From the NCBI RefSeq assembly GCF_036924595.1, contig NZ_JAZHRV010000001.1, positions 2,976,001 to 3,040,000 of the forward strand: a DNA stretch of 64,000 nt, read 5' to 3'. The translations under genes were made by a program, and so were the position numbers. Within the stretch, counting starts at the first letter, position 1; each line of letters begins with the position of its first letter. Source of the stretch: Bradyrhizobium algeriense (lineage in GTDB: Bacteria; Pseudomonadota; Alphaproteobacteria; Rhizobiales; Xanthobacteraceae). The notes under the pieces were generated by a model, which was not told the DNA's origin, did not search any database, and saw nothing but the letters and a program-made list of their open reading frames with translations. Positions 1-8,622 of the stretch are shown piece by piece.

Positions 1-1115
1 TTCGGCGGGCAGGGCGCGGGACGGATGTCCTGGCCCTGATGCCCGAAGCCGGCGGCGCATTGCCCGACCTGGAAGCTGCGGGATTCGCAAAAATTGTCCC
101 GCCACGGATAGACGCCGCGGCCCCCCTCGGACTTTTTGCTGCCGAAGGATTGCGAGCGGACGGCGGTCGGGGTTTTCGCGAGCGGAAAACGGATTTGCGA
201 ATAGGCGGCGAAATCGGCGCGTCCGCCGCGCCGACGCACGCTGCTACGGGCGATGATGTCGCCGCCCGGGTAATAGGTGAAGTCGGGCGAAACCGCCGTC
301 GGCCGTTCAACGATATCGGACGAAATGTCGTGGCGTGGCTGCGCCGGTTGTCCGCCCGCGATGCGCAAGGCTTTCAGAAAACGCTCGGCAATGGGATAGG
401 CCTCGCGGCAGGCCAGCCGACGCGCCCGCGGCGTTGAATCGAGACACTGGATCGACACCACATAGGGCACGCCAAAGCGCGTGAAGGCGTAGCGCACATA
501 GCCTTCACGGATGAAGCGGCGCATGTCGGGGAACTGCGACGCCAGCGCCTTGACCGGCTCGCCCTTGCCGCCGCGCGGATCGGCGAGGTCGTAGACGAGG
601 ATCGAGCCGGTAATCTGCACTTCGACCGGCCTGGCGAAGATTCGCGACGGCAGACCGCCGCCTGCGCCAGGCTGCAGCGAAAACACCGCGTCGTAGCCGG
701 AAGGGCCGGCGTGGAACAGGTCGGCGGGGCGGAAATCGGCCTGGTAGCGCGACAGCGGCAGCTGTGTGCCGTTGGCCTCGCCTTCGAGATAGCCTGCGGT
801 ATCGAACGGCAACAGCACCGGCACCGGACTGCGTCCAATCCCGGCGAACAGGCTTGCGTTGATGGCGTTCAGTTGCACCAGCGCGGGCGTCGAGCGCGGA
901 TCCCATGCCGGCACGCGCCGCTGGCCGGCGAACGTAAATCGGGAAGCGATCGCCGGTTGGGTGGCGATCTCGGTGCGGAGCCGATCGAGAACCGCGCGCC
1001 ATTCGACGCGGACGGCCGTGATCGACGGCGTCCGGAACTCGGCGGCGGCTGCGGTGAGCCCGGCCGGGAGCAAACAAAGGGCTGCCAGCCAACGCCTGAG
1101 CAAGCGGACAGCCAT
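1..1115 (-). CDS. M23 family metallopeptidase, partial
   Basis: This gene runs off the left edge; about 371 codons are present and its 3' end is missing. The start ATG at 1115 is followed by a basic N-terminus and a hydrophobic signal-peptide stretch ending in a run of Ala, so the product should be exported. The visible body has no catalytic motif, but at the window edge the frame reads GFGHQGQDI, the H-x3-D zinc-binding motif of LytM/M23 endopeptidases (His at 39-41, Asp at 27-29). M23 enzymes cut peptidoglycan cross-bridges or act as periplasmic amidase activators. The catalytic core and second His motif would lie outside the window. It is 51 bases downstream of efp on the same strand, so read-through is possible. 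The family call is fairly secure; the substrate is unknown. Confidence 0.75.
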   Translation of the reverse strand, partial: MAVRLLRRWLAALCLLPAGLTAAAAEFRTPSITAVRVEWRAVLDRLRTEIATQPAIASRFTFAGQRRVPAWDPRSTPALVQLNAINASLFAGIGRSPVPVLLPFDTAGYLEGEANGTQLPLSRYQADFRPADLFHAGPSGYDAVFSLQPGAGGGLPSRIFARPVEVQITGSILVYDLADPRGGKGEPVKALASQFPDMRRFIREGYVRYAFTRFGVPYVVSIQCLDSTPRARRLACREAYPIAERFLKALRIAGGQPAQPRHDISSDIVERPTAVSPDFTYYPGGDIIARSSVRRRGGRADFAAYSQIRFPLAKTPTAVRSQSFGSKKSEGGRGVYPWRDNFCESRSFQVGQCAAGFGHQGQDIRPAPCPP

Positions 1116-1166
1116 CGTATTCAATGCATCGCCCCCCGGCGTGCCCCTTACTTCCAGTGCGCGGTA

Positions 1167-1733
1167 TTAATCCTTCGCGCGCTCGACGTAAGAGCCATCC
1201 TCGGTCATGACCACGATCCGCGTTCCCGTTCCAATGTGCGGCGGCACTGCGGTGCGAACGCCGTTGGAGAGGATAGCAGGTTTGTAGGAGGAAGACGCGG
1301 TCTGACCCTTGGTGACCGGCTCGGTTTCCACGACTTCCAGCGTCGCGCGCTGCGGGAGCTGGATCGCGACCGGATTCATGTCGTGGAGCGACAGCTTCAC
1401 GGTCATGTTCTCCTGCAGATAGGGCGCGGACGAACCGACGATTTCCTTGGAAACCTGGACCTGGTCGTAAGTCTCGGCATTCATGAAATGGAAGCCGTCG
1501 GCATCTTCGTACAGATAATTGAAATTGTGATCCTCGACGGTCGCCTTCTCGACCTGGTCGGTGGTCTTGTAGCGTTCCGAAATCTTCACGCCGTCGCCAA
1601 TGCGGCGCATTTCGATCTGGCTGACCGGAGTTCCCTTGCCGGGATGGATGTTTTCGGCGGTGAGGACGACGTAAAGCCGGCCGTCCTGCTCGATGATGTT
1701 GCCCTTGCGAATAGAACTGGCGATGACTTTCAA
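1167..1733 (-). CDS. efp: elongation factor P
   Basis: EF-P binds ribosomes stalled on polyproline and restores peptide bond formation. The product is 188 residues, the normal family length, with the KOW-like N-terminal domain followed by two OB domains. I place the start at a TTG (1733) because an AGGAAA ribosome site lies 7 bases upstream and the protein then begins [12 protein letters not shown] as in relatives; longer in-frame starts would add residues not seen in the family. The modified lysine is Lys33 in the loop HPGKGTPV. The enzymes that attach beta-lysine there, epmA and epmB, are divergently encoded 586 bases away, so this EF-P is very probably lysylated. Confidence 0.95.
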   Translation of the reverse strand: MKVIASSIRKGNIIEQDGRLYVVLTAENIHPGKGTPVSQIEMRRIGDGVKISERYKTTDQVEKATVEDHNFNYLYEDADGFHFMNAETYDQVQVSKEIVGSSAPYLQENMTVKLSLHDMNPVAIQLPQRATLEVVETEPVTKGQTASSSYKPAILSNGVRTAVPPHIGTGTRIVVMTEDGSYVERAKD

Positions 1734-2319
1734 AGCTGTTTTCCTGAATTTCTGGCCTTCGGCGAATCCGGACATGGGCGTCCGTGGGGCCGATCGGGCG
1801 GTTTCGGGCTGCAACATACTGATTTTGCCCGTCGATGCCAGCCGTTTTACTACCGTTCCGGTGCCCGCCGGAGGCTGCAAGCGGCCCGGTTTCGCCGGGT
1901 TTACGGCTGGCCTGATCGCGCCGTTTGAGGGCCTTCGCGTTGTGGTCGGCGCTCTCTGGAGAGGTGAAGGTCTCTTCCGTCAAGGGCTTGAATTTTCGGT
2001 CGGGACTATCCGCGCTCGCTGACGCCACCGTGACGAAGGCCGACTAACAAAAGAATTGCAGTTCTTCCCAACCAGCCGCCAGACATGCTCGTATCCTGTT
2101 GTAAATTCTCGCCATTGGACTGCGGAACCGGCCAGACGGTTCAGCACTCAGGGCCCCTCCATCGAGTGGAATGGACAAGGTGAGCGGGTTTCGCCATGAC
2201 AGGATGGATGAAGCGCGGGAGGTTGCCGTGTTGAGGGGGCATCACAGAGAAAGTCGAACGATTTCAATGGTATTTTCCGATTCCTTGAATGCCCGTTTAG
2301 GCGCGGCGGAGGTCGCTCC
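1734..2319. other. intergenic region between efp and epmA
   Basis: The 586 bases separate the divergent efp and epmA genes and must hold both promoters. Longer open frames here read the wrong strand of efp or lack ribosome sites. I see no RNA gene, hairpin terminator or repeat that I would defend. Confidence 0.5.
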
Positions 2320-3396
2320 GTGGCTCAGCAAGGACCGTGGCTGATGGTCGGGACCGACCAATCCTCGCCCTGGTGGTCGCCTGCGCGGCACGCCGATCGG
2401 AAGCCGTTCCTGATGGCGCGAGGCGCGATCACGAGGGCGGTGCGGGCCTGGTTCGACGAGCAGGGTTTTGCCGAGGTCGAGACCGCCATCCTCCAGGTAT
2501 CGCCGGGCAACGAGACGCATCTGCACGCCCCCCGAACCGAAATCACCGGCAATGACGGCACCCGCGCGACGCGCTATTTGCGGACGTCGCCGGAGTTCGC
2601 CGCCAAAAAACTGCTCGCCGCCGGTGAGGCCAAGATATTCGAGTTCGCGCGCGTGTTCCGCGACCGCGAGCGCGGTGATCTGCATCTGCCCGAATTCACG
2701 ATGCTGGAATGGTACCGCGCCGATGCAAGCTATGACGCTGTCATGACCGATACCATCGTCGTGATCGCACATGCCGCACAGGCGACCGGAATCGGCCGGT
2801 TTTCGTTCCGGGGCCGAACGGCCGATCCCTTCACTGAGCCGGAACTGCTGACGGTGGCGGCGGCCTTCGAGCGTTTTGCCGGAATCGATCTTTTGCCCAC
2901 GATTGCGAATGGCGAGGGCGACCGCGCGGCGCTCGCTGCGGCGGCAAATGGACGGGTGCGGATCACCGATGATGACACCTGGTCGGACATTTTCAGCAAG
3001 GTGCTGGTCGAGCATGTCGAACCGAATTTGGGGCAGGGGTGTTTGACCGTCTTGTTCGAATATCCGGCGCCGGAGGCGGCGCTGGCGCGGACGAAGGCGG
3101 CTGATCCGAGGGTCGCCGAACGGTTTGAGATCTATGCCTGTGGCGTCGAGCTCGCCAATGGGTTTGGCGAATTGACCGACGCCGCTGAACAGCGCCGCCG
3201 TTTCGCCGCTGCGATGGACGAGAAGGAGCGGCGCTACGGCGAGCGCTATCCGCTGGACGAGGATTTTCTCGCAGCGGTTGCCGCGATGCCGCCGTCGAGC
3301 GGCGTAGCCCTCGGTTTCGACCGGCTGGTGATGCTGGCCAGCGGCGCGCTGCGGGTCGACCAGGTGGTGTGGACGCCACCGGCAGGAGAGACATGA
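2320..3396 (+). CDS. epmA: EF-P--(R)-beta-lysine ligase EpmA (GenX/PoxA)
   Basis: EpmA is a class II lysyl-tRNA synthetase paralogue that lacks the tRNA-binding domain. It activates (R)-beta-lysine and transfers it to the conserved Lys of EF-P. At 358 residues it has only the catalytic core. Class II motif 2 is visible as FARVFRDRERG followed by HLPEFTMLEWYRA, and motif 3 as GVALGFDRLVMLASG. The GTG at 2320 is preferred because GGAGGT lies 7 bases upstream; an in-frame ATG at 2344 is the alternative. Its stop overlaps the epmB start (ATGA), so the pair is translationally coupled. Confidence 0.93.
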   Translation: MAQQGPWLMVGTDQSSPWWSPARHADRKPFLMARGAITRAVRAWFDEQGFAEVETAILQVSPGNETHLHAPRTEITGNDGTRATRYLRTSPEFAAKKLLAAGEAKIFEFARVFRDRERGDLHLPEFTMLEWYRADASYDAVMTDTIVVIAHAAQATGIGRFSFRGRTADPFTEPELLTVAAAFERFAGIDLLPTIANGEGDRAALAAAANGRVRITDDDTWSDIFSKVLVEHVEPNLGQGCLTVLFEYPAPEAALARTKAADPRVAERFEIYACGVELANGFGELTDAAEQRRRFAAAMDEKERRYGERYPLDEDFLAAVAAMPPSSGVALGFDRLVMLASGALRVDQVVWTPPAGET

Positions 3397-4484
3397 ACAG
3401 GATAGATCCGAAATGGGCGGCAACGCTGCGGCAGCCCGCCGAACTCGTCGAGCGCGGGTTGGCGAAGGCTACCGATCTCGCCGACCTCGAGCGGGTCGCC
3501 GCGCGCTATGCGATCGCCGTAACGCCTGATATCGCCGGCCTGATCGACACTGAAAACCCCGACGATCCGATCGCACGGCAATTCATTCCGAGTGCGCTGG
3601 AGCTGGTGAGCGGATCAGGCGAAAACGCCGATCCGATCGGCGACGACGCGCATTCGCCCGTCCCCGGCATCGTCCACCGCTATCCCGACCGCGTGCTGTT
3701 CAAGCTGGTGCATGTCTGCGCGGTGTATTGCCGGTTCTGCTTTCGTCGCGAGATGGTCGGGCCGGGCAAGGCAACGGCGCTGCCGGAGGCGGCTTATCGC
3801 GACGCGCTGGACTATATTCGTGAGCACACCGAAATCTGGGAAGTCATCCTGACCGGCGGCGATCCGCTGATGTTGTCGCCACGGCGGCTGGCCGAGATCA
3901 TGACGGACCTCGCCGCCATCGATCACGTCAAGATTATCCGCATCCATACCCGCGTGCCCGTGGCGGCGCCTGCGCGCATCGATGAGGACATGATCAAGGC
4001 GTTGCGTGTTGACGGTGCGACGACCTGGGTCGCCGTTCATGCCAATCATCCGCGCGAATTGTCGGGCGAGGCGCGCCTGGCCTGCGCGCGGCTGGCGGAT
4101 GCCGGCATCCCCCTGGTGAGCCAGACGGTGCTGCTGCGCGGCGTCAATGACGATGCTAAAGTCCTGGAAGCGCTGATGCGGGCTTTTGTCGAAAATCGAA
4201 TCAAACCGTATTACCTGCATCATGGCGATCTGGCGCCGGGAACCGCGCATCTGCGCACTACGATTGCAGAAGGCCAGGAACTGATGCGCCGTTTGCGAGG
4301 CCGTGTCTCCGGCCTGTGCCAGCCGGATTATGTGCTCGATATTCCCGGCGGCCACGGAAAGGCGCCGATTGGCCCGAATTATTTGTCGCATGCAAGTTCC
4401 GGGGAAAGTGATCTATCCTCGGAAACGCAGTATCGTATCGTCGACTATTGCGGCGACGTTCACCTCTATCCGCCAAAGCCGTGA
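3393..4484 (+). CDS. epmB: lysine 2,3-aminomutase-like EF-P modification enzyme EpmB
   Basis: EpmB is a radical SAM, PLP-dependent enzyme that converts (S)-alpha-lysine to (R)-beta-lysine, the substrate of EpmA. The 363-residue protein has the iron-sulfur motif CAVYCRFC with Cys109, Cys113 and Cys116. The C-terminal GGHGKAPIGP stretch is the likely PLP lysine region. The ATG at 3393 overlaps the epmA stop and follows an AGGAG site. The length is closer to EpmB (about 340) than to catabolic KamA (over 400), and linkage to epmA and efp settles the role. No epmC hydroxylase is visible nearby. Confidence 0.93.
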   Translation: MNRIDPKWAATLRQPAELVERGLAKATDLADLERVAARYAIAVTPDIAGLIDTENPDDPIARQFIPSALELVSGSGENADPIGDDAHSPVPGIVHRYPDRVLFKLVHVCAVYCRFCFRREMVGPGKATALPEAAYRDALDYIREHTEIWEVILTGGDPLMLSPRRLAEIMTDLAAIDHVKIIRIHTRVPVAAPARIDEDMIKALRVDGATTWVAVHANHPRELSGEARLACARLADAGIPLVSQTVLLRGVNDDAKVLEALMRAFVENRIKPYYLHHGDLAPGTAHLRTTIAEGQELMRRLRGRVSGLCQPDYVLDIPGGHGKAPIGPNYLSHASSGESDLSSETQYRIVDYCGDVHLYPPKP

Positions 4485-4490
4485 CCCGTG

Positions 4491-4697
4491 ATGACGGAGG
4501 ACGGCGAGGAGAAACGGGAGCCGCCGGAAGATGAGGGCCATCGCGGAATCGAAAACGCCGTGATGCTCGGCTTCTTCGTGGTGCTGGTGGCCGCCGGAAT
4601 CTGGTTGCTCGCCACCATGGCCGATGTACGAAAGGCGCAGGACTGCGCCGCCCAGGGACGCCGCAATTGCGCAACGATCGATGCGCCAGTGCGATAG
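4491..4697 (+). CDS. small membrane protein
   Basis: This 68-residue protein has a very acidic N-terminus, then one hydrophobic segment (about residues 25-42, AVMLGFFVVLVAAGIWLLA) and a short tail with two cysteines. It starts 6 bases after the epmB stop and may be in that transcript; a GTG one codon earlier is also possible. No clear ribosome site is visible, which fits coupling to epmB. I do not recognise a named family. Confidence 0.6.
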   Translation: MTEDGEEKREPPEDEGHRGIENAVMLGFFVVLVAAGIWLLATMADVRKAQDCAAQGRRNCATIDAPVR

Positions 4698-4725
4698 GAA
4701 GAAACAGAAAGACGAGAGGGCCAAC

Positions 4726-4977
4726 ATGCGAAAAACAATCCTTTTGATGGCGCTGATGGTTCTGATCGGCGGCAGCCCGCAGGCCCTTGCGCAAGGTGGA
4801 TCGTCGACGGTGACGAAGAACCCGGACAAGCCGATACCGCAGGCGCCGGTCGGTCATCGCCAGCCACGCGCCAGCGATGTGCCCAGCGAAAAGAACCTGA
4901 GCGATCCGAACGACCCACTGAGCAAGGAAAACGCAGCGCTCGACCGCAAGATCAAGAGCATCTGCCGCGGCTGCTAG
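4726..4977 (+). CDS. small secreted protein
   Basis: The 83-residue product has a clear signal peptide (MRKTILLMALMVLIGG...ALAQ, cleavage expected after ALA near residue 22). The mature part is hydrophilic and Pro/Asp-rich and ends in CRGC. A GAGAGGG ribosome site precedes the ATG. It lies 28 bases after the preceding small membrane gene and could share its transcript. The function is unknown; the C-terminal Cys pair suggests a disulfide or metal site. Confidence 0.7.
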   Translation: MRKTILLMALMVLIGGSPQALAQGGSSTVTKNPDKPIPQAPVGHRQPRASDVPSEKNLSDPNDPLSKENAALDRKIKSICRGC

Positions 4978-5152
4978 GGCGCGCACCCAAATCGGACATG
5001 GGAGGTCGCGTGCCCGCGGGAACGTTGCGAATGATTGCGGTTGCCGCTGTCTGCCGCGCGCAGCGCTTTTGGATACGTTGCGCTTAATCGTGCGATCCTT
5101 AACTCCCTCGTCTGAAGAAACAAGATGGATCGCGCTCAGGAGCCCCTCAGGC

Positions 5153-6346
5153 ATGATTGTCCTCGATCGTCATCGTCCGCTTGCGCAGGACGCCTGGAGT
5201 GAATTGGCTGTCCGGGCTGCGATCGAAGAAATCGCGACCGATGCCATCGCCGATTTCGATCCCGACACGTTCTGGCCGGGTCACCCCAGTGGCGAACGGG
5301 AGGAAGACGGTGACCCCAGTTTCTACAAGGGCGCGGCCGGCGTCATCTGGGCGCTGGATTATTTGCATCGCATCGGTGCTGTCAGCGTCGCTGCAGACTT
5401 TCGACCTGTGCTCCCGAAGCTTCTGGAGCGGACCATCACCGATTTCGAAGCCAGTTCGTCGGCCGATTACGCGAAACATGGCTCATTGCTCCGTGGCGAC
5501 ATGGGTGCGGCACTCCTCGCCATGCGCCTGGCGCCCACACCGAGCCTGGCTGATCTGGTGCATACGCGCGCAGAAGCAAATAATGGACTGCCGATCCGGG
5601 AACTGATGTGGGGCATGCCCGGGTCCATGCTGGCCGCCATCCACATGGCCGAGATGATCCAGGAAACGCGATGGCGCCAGCTATTCGAGGTGCAGGCGGC
5701 CCTGCTGCTGGCCGATCTGGAGGACACGCCGCAAGGCCCGCTATGGACACAGGATCTCTATGGCCAGCGCGACCGTTTTCTCGGGCCTGTTCACGGCTTC
5801 GCCGGCAACGTTATTCCGCTATTGCGCGGGTGGGATTGGTTGACGCCGGCGCAGCAGGCGCAGGTGGCCGAGTTTGTGCCGAAGACACTTGCGGCGAATG
5901 CGTGGCGGTCTGAGGTTGGAACAACGTGGGGCCCGAGAAGCAAGCGTGAGAAGTGGCTTCGGATATGTCAGCATTGTCACGGCGCACCTGGTATGGTGAC
6001 GACATTTGCGGATGCGCCCTTTGCTACTCCTGAATTTGACGCACTTCTTGTGGATGGCGGTCGCTTCACCTGGGCCGCAGGACCACTTATCAAGGGCCCG
6101 GGCCTTTGCCACGGCACGGGTGGGAATGGCTACGCATTCCTCAAGCTCTACCATCGCACGAACGATCCGGTTTGGCTCGACCGCGCACGCCAATTCGCCA
6201 TGACGGCGATCGTCCAGTATCGCGACGCTCAGGTCGTCGTTGGCCGCGGACGGTATTCGCTTTGGACCGGCGACGTCGGCCTCGCCATTTACCTTTGGGA
6301 TTGCATCACCGGAGAGCCGCGTTTCCCGACGATCGACGTGTTCTGA
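5153..6346 (+). CDS. LanC-like (LANCL-type) zinc protein
   Basis: The 397-residue protein belongs to the LanC/LANCL family, an alpha,alpha-toroid fold with a zinc ion that activates thiols. The zinc ligands are visible: CHGAPG (Cys275-His276) and GLCHGTGG (Cys319-His320), with a GDVGLAIYLWD helix near the C-terminus. In lanthipeptide clusters LanC cyclises dehydrated precursors. Here there is no LanB/LanM dehydratase, precursor, protease or ABC exporter on either side, so it resembles stand-alone LANCL proteins, whose bacterial role is unclear (thiol addition to dehydroamino acids is known for the eukaryotic ones). The ATG at 5153 is chosen; a TTG at 5069 in frame would add 28 residues. Confidence 0.85.
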   Translation: MIVLDRHRPLAQDAWSELAVRAAIEEIATDAIADFDPDTFWPGHPSGEREEDGDPSFYKGAAGVIWALDYLHRIGAVSVAADFRPVLPKLLERTITDFEASSSADYAKHGSLLRGDMGAALLAMRLAPTPSLADLVHTRAEANNGLPIRELMWGMPGSMLAAIHMAEMIQETRWRQLFEVQAALLLADLEDTPQGPLWTQDLYGQRDRFLGPVHGFAGNVIPLLRGWDWLTPAQQAQVAEFVPKTLAANAWRSEVGTTWGPRSKREKWLRICQHCHGAPGMVTTFADAPFATPEFDALLVDGGRFTWAAGPLIKGPGLCHGTGGNGYAFLKLYHRTNDPVWLDRARQFAMTAIVQYRDAQVVVGRGRYSLWTGDVGLAIYLWDCITGEPRFPTIDVF

Positions 6347-6478
6347 TCCGAACACGGCGGTGCGTCAGAGTTGGCAAATGCGCGCGCCAGGAATGAGCAA
6401 AAGCATTATGTCTTGAACGGCTCCCTGCCGAATAATAATATAAGAGATAATTGGCAGGCCATTTTTCGGAGTGCGGCT

Positions 6479-6835
6479 ATGCACCCGCTTCGTTTCGGAT
6501 ACGCGGCTCTCGAATACGAAATCGCCGAGGAGAGGGTCTCAGCGCTCGCGCGGCTTGGACGGCGGCTTGAGGCTGCGCTGACGGCACTTGCCGCATGCCC
6601 GCGGACGGCCAATTCGGATCGAAAAATCCACGATGGTCTCGTCGAACAGGCGGGGTATGCGCTTTGGCTCTTCGTCGTGCAGCGCGAGGCCTGCGGTCTC
6701 AACAAAATCGACCACGTGATACAGGTCTACGGGGTGCCGAACGAGGTGGTTGCCCGCATGGGGCCATTGGCCATGCCGAGCAAGCATCCAACCAGGACCA
6801 TAGGGGCTGCAGAAGCGCGGGCGCCATTGTTCTAA
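6479..6835 (+). CDS. small conserved protein, possibly DUF6665
   Basis: The 118-residue protein begins MHPLRFGYAALEYEIAEERVSALARLGRRLEAAL. It looks helical and soluble, with no signal or membrane segment. A GGAG ribosome site lies 7 bases before the ATG at 6479, which supports this start over an in-frame TTG 108 bases upstream. I recall similar proteins in Bradyrhizobium under DUF6665, but this is from memory. The function is unknown. It follows the LanC-like gene by 132 bases on the same strand. Confidence 0.7.
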   Translation: MHPLRFGYAALEYEIAEERVSALARLGRRLEAALTALAACPRTANSDRKIHDGLVEQAGYALWLFVVQREACGLNKIDHVIQVYGVPNEVVARMGPLAMPSKHPTRTIGAAEARAPLF

Positions 6836-6998
6836 GACTCGCCTTTCGCGGCGGGCCGCCGCTGTCTTGCGACATGCAGCGGCGCAACCCGTCCAAACGC
6901 TCGTAGGAATGGTTGCAAGGGGCGCTGACGACCGTCGAGCCCGTGGCAAGTAGCAAGTCCGGCGATATCAGCTGTGCTGCCGCAAGCGGAAGTAAATT

Positions 6999-7106
6999 CA
7001 GGGCATCGGCGGCACCCGATATGACAAGCTCGCCGCCAATTATCTCGCGTTCGTCAAACTCGCTTCCATCCCTGCTTTGTGCCAACAGGTGACATTCGCG
7101 AAGTGA
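6999..7106 (+). pseudogene. C-terminal remnant of an IS5-family transposase
   Basis: One frame reads GIGGTRYDKLAANYLAFV followed by KLASI before sliding into unrelated residues and a stop at 7104-7106. The TRYDKLA...YLA..KLASI block matches the extreme C-terminus of IS5/IS427-group DDE transposases that I know from rhizobia. Nothing upstream (6836-6998) continues the transposase in any frame, and I found no terminal inverted repeats. It is therefore a decayed fragment. It lies about 1.2 kb upstream of the gas vesicle operon. Apart from this remnant I see nothing in 6836-7199. Confidence 0.5.
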
Positions 7107-7199
7107 AAGAACCCGCCAACTGAAGCGGCCTCAGTCTAGTGCTCCCCTCGTCCTTGCCAAACAGCACCCATCCGACCGGCGCAGCGTGCGTGCGGACCA

Positions 7200-7802
7200 C
7201 TATGCTGCCAGAAACGGTATCTCGACCGCCAGCGTATAGCCGTTGACCATCAGCAGGCCACCCGCGGCACCGACGATGCCGCCGACGATCGCAAGCCAGG
7301 GCAGCGTCGCGACGATCGAGACCGAGATCAGCACGATGGCGATCTGCAGAAGAGCTTCGGCATAGTCGAAGTAGGGATCCTGCTTCAGCGCATGGTCGCG
7401 CCTGCTCTCGTAGTCCTTGGCCCGCGCCATCAATTCCTTCTTGCCCTCCTGCGTCTCGGGCTCGGACTCGTAGCGTGCCGCCGTCTTGCGATAGGCCTCC
7501 GCCTTTGCCTTCAGGGCCGTCCTGGCCTCGGCGTTGAGGCTTCCGTCCTGCAGGAACGCCAGTTCGATCGCGTCGGCCGCGAGGTTGTAGTCGGTCTGGC
7601 GGATGTTCTTGGCCTGGTAGAAGGCATAGTGGTTCGCGGCATAGATGTTGTTGTTGGTCGCCTCCTTGTCGGCGTTGGCGCCGCCAAGCCCGGTGATGGC
7701 CAGCAGCATCGCCAGAATGGCGATGCCGACCGCCGCGCGCTGCTTGAAGCGGTCGTTCTCCTTCTCCTGATCCATCATGTCCGCGGCGTCTTCGGCTTTC
7801 AT
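7200..7802 (-). CDS. DUF4337 family membrane protein
   Basis: The 200-residue protein has a charged N-terminus, a first membrane helix (about residues 26-45), a long soluble section containing ANHYAFYQAKNIRQ, and two hydrophobic helices near the C-terminus (about 150-190). This topology and the H-x2-FYQAK motif are those of DUF4337 proteins, whose function is not established. The ATG at 7802 has AGGAG 7 bases upstream. No neighbour on the same strand forms an operon with it. Confidence 0.8.
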   Translation of the reverse strand: MKAEDAADMMDQEKENDRFKQRAAVGIAILAMLLAITGLGGANADKEATNNNIYAANHYAFYQAKNIRQTDYNLAADAIELAFLQDGSLNAEARTALKAKAEAYRKTAARYESEPETQEGKKELMARAKDYESRRDHALKQDPYFDYAEALLQIAIVLISVSIVATLPWLAIVGGIVGAAGGLLMVNGYTLAVEIPFLAA

Positions 7803-8221
7803 CGATCGGCTCCTTCTCGCTAAAGGGTAGGCACGATAAACAACGGCGTTATGTCACCATCGCGACGCACGAGCACGTTGATTTGTTCCGCAGAATGCGG
7901 CAGGCGCGATCGGTCATACGAAGGGATCGGCAATTCCCACCCAGCGATCAAGGTTTACGCAAACCTTCGGATGCTTGAGTTCAAGCGTCACAGGACACGC
8001 GCGGGATAGGCGGGCGGCGTTAGGTTTCACCTCGCCGATTGGCGTTCACTCCCCGAGTTGCACCATCCGGCAATGGCAAAGAGGCCTCTCGGGCAACCGG
8101 GCGGCTTCCTACTTGGCAGCCATCGTGAAGGTCTAACTTCCTCACAGATGTTTTACCGCCAGGCCAAAACTCATCGCAGAGGCCCTCAGTATCTCGTGCA
8201 AACGCATCGAAAGGGAGAACG
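7803..8221. other. intergenic region upstream of the gas vesicle operon
   Basis: The 419 bases hold the divergent upstream regions of the DUF4337 gene and the gvp operon. The only structure I see is a short hairpin at 7950-7967 (AAGGTTT, loop ACGC, AAACCTT) without a U tract. I could not identify a convincing sigma-70 promoter by eye. Confidence 0.4.
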
Positions 8222-8293
8222 ATGATGCTGAACAACCTTCGTATCGCACTCGCCGCGACCATCGTGGCCCTCCGGAAGGAGACAACCGTATGA
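8222..8293 (+). CDS. 23-residue leader ORF coupled to gvpA
   Basis: An AGGGAG ribosome site 4 bases upstream precedes two adjacent ATG codons (8222 and 8225). The peptide starts MMLNNLRIALAATIVAL, like the beginning of a signal peptide, and ends after 23 residues with a TGA that overlaps the gvpA ATG (ATGA). It could be a translational-coupling leader for gvpA. Alternatively it is the truncated start of a secreted protein into which the gas vesicle operon was inserted. It is too short to judge by composition. Confidence 0.4.
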   Translation: MMLNNLRIALAATIVALRKETTV

Positions 8294-8619
8294 CTGAAAT
8301 GGCAATGACTCAAATGCCTCAAGCAACCGGCGGCGGCAGATTGTCGGGCGAACTGTACAAGGTCGTTGAATTGATCCTGGACCGCGGGTTGGTCATCGAC
8401 GTGTTCGTGCGTGTGTCGGTGATCGGTCTCGAAGTGCTCACCATCGATGCGCGGGTCGTCGTTGCCGGCGTCGATGCTTACCTGCGCTTCGCCGAGGTGT
8501 GTGGCCGCCTCGATCTCACCGGCAGCAGCCCCCGGATCGGCCACTTGCTGCCCGGCCGCGCGCTGCCGCTCGAACTGCCGGCGCGCACGGAAATCGGAGC
8601 GACGCAACGGAAAGGATGA
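8290..8619 (+). CDS. gvpA: gas vesicle structural protein GvpA
   Basis: GvpA is the small hydrophobic subunit that assembles into the ribbed gas-permeable shell. The conserved core is clear at about residues 22-75: LYKVVELILDRGLVIDVFV, then RVSVIGLEVLTIDARVVVAG and VDAYLRFAEV, the two-helix two-strand GvpA fold. The protein is 109 residues, longer than the usual 70-75, with an extra N-terminal section of about 20 and a C-terminal tail of about 35. A GvpJ-type minor protein is therefore the alternative. An AAGGAG site precedes the ATG, whose position overlaps the stop of the 23-codon leader. Confidence 0.85.
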   Translation: MTEMAMTQMPQATGGGRLSGELYKVVELILDRGLVIDVFVRVSVIGLEVLTIDARVVVAGVDAYLRFAEVCGRLDLTGSSPRIGHLLPGRALPLELPARTEIGATQRKG

Positions 8620-8622
8620 CTG

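Noticed and set aside
505..2028. A 507-codon open frame on the minus strand across the M23 peptidase and efp genes
   Set aside because: It lies in another frame of two well-supported genes on the same strand, and its product is Arg/Pro-rich low-information sequence typical of high-GC shadows.
2242..3423. A 393-codon minus-strand frame opposite epmA
   Set aside because: It is antisense to epmA, whose class II synthetase motifs are unmistakable; the antisense product shows no domain.
6699..7085. A 128-codon minus-strand frame beginning MAQSRDGSEFDEREIIGG
   Set aside because: This sequence is the well-known antisense reading of an IS5-type transposase end; the plus-strand remnant explains it.
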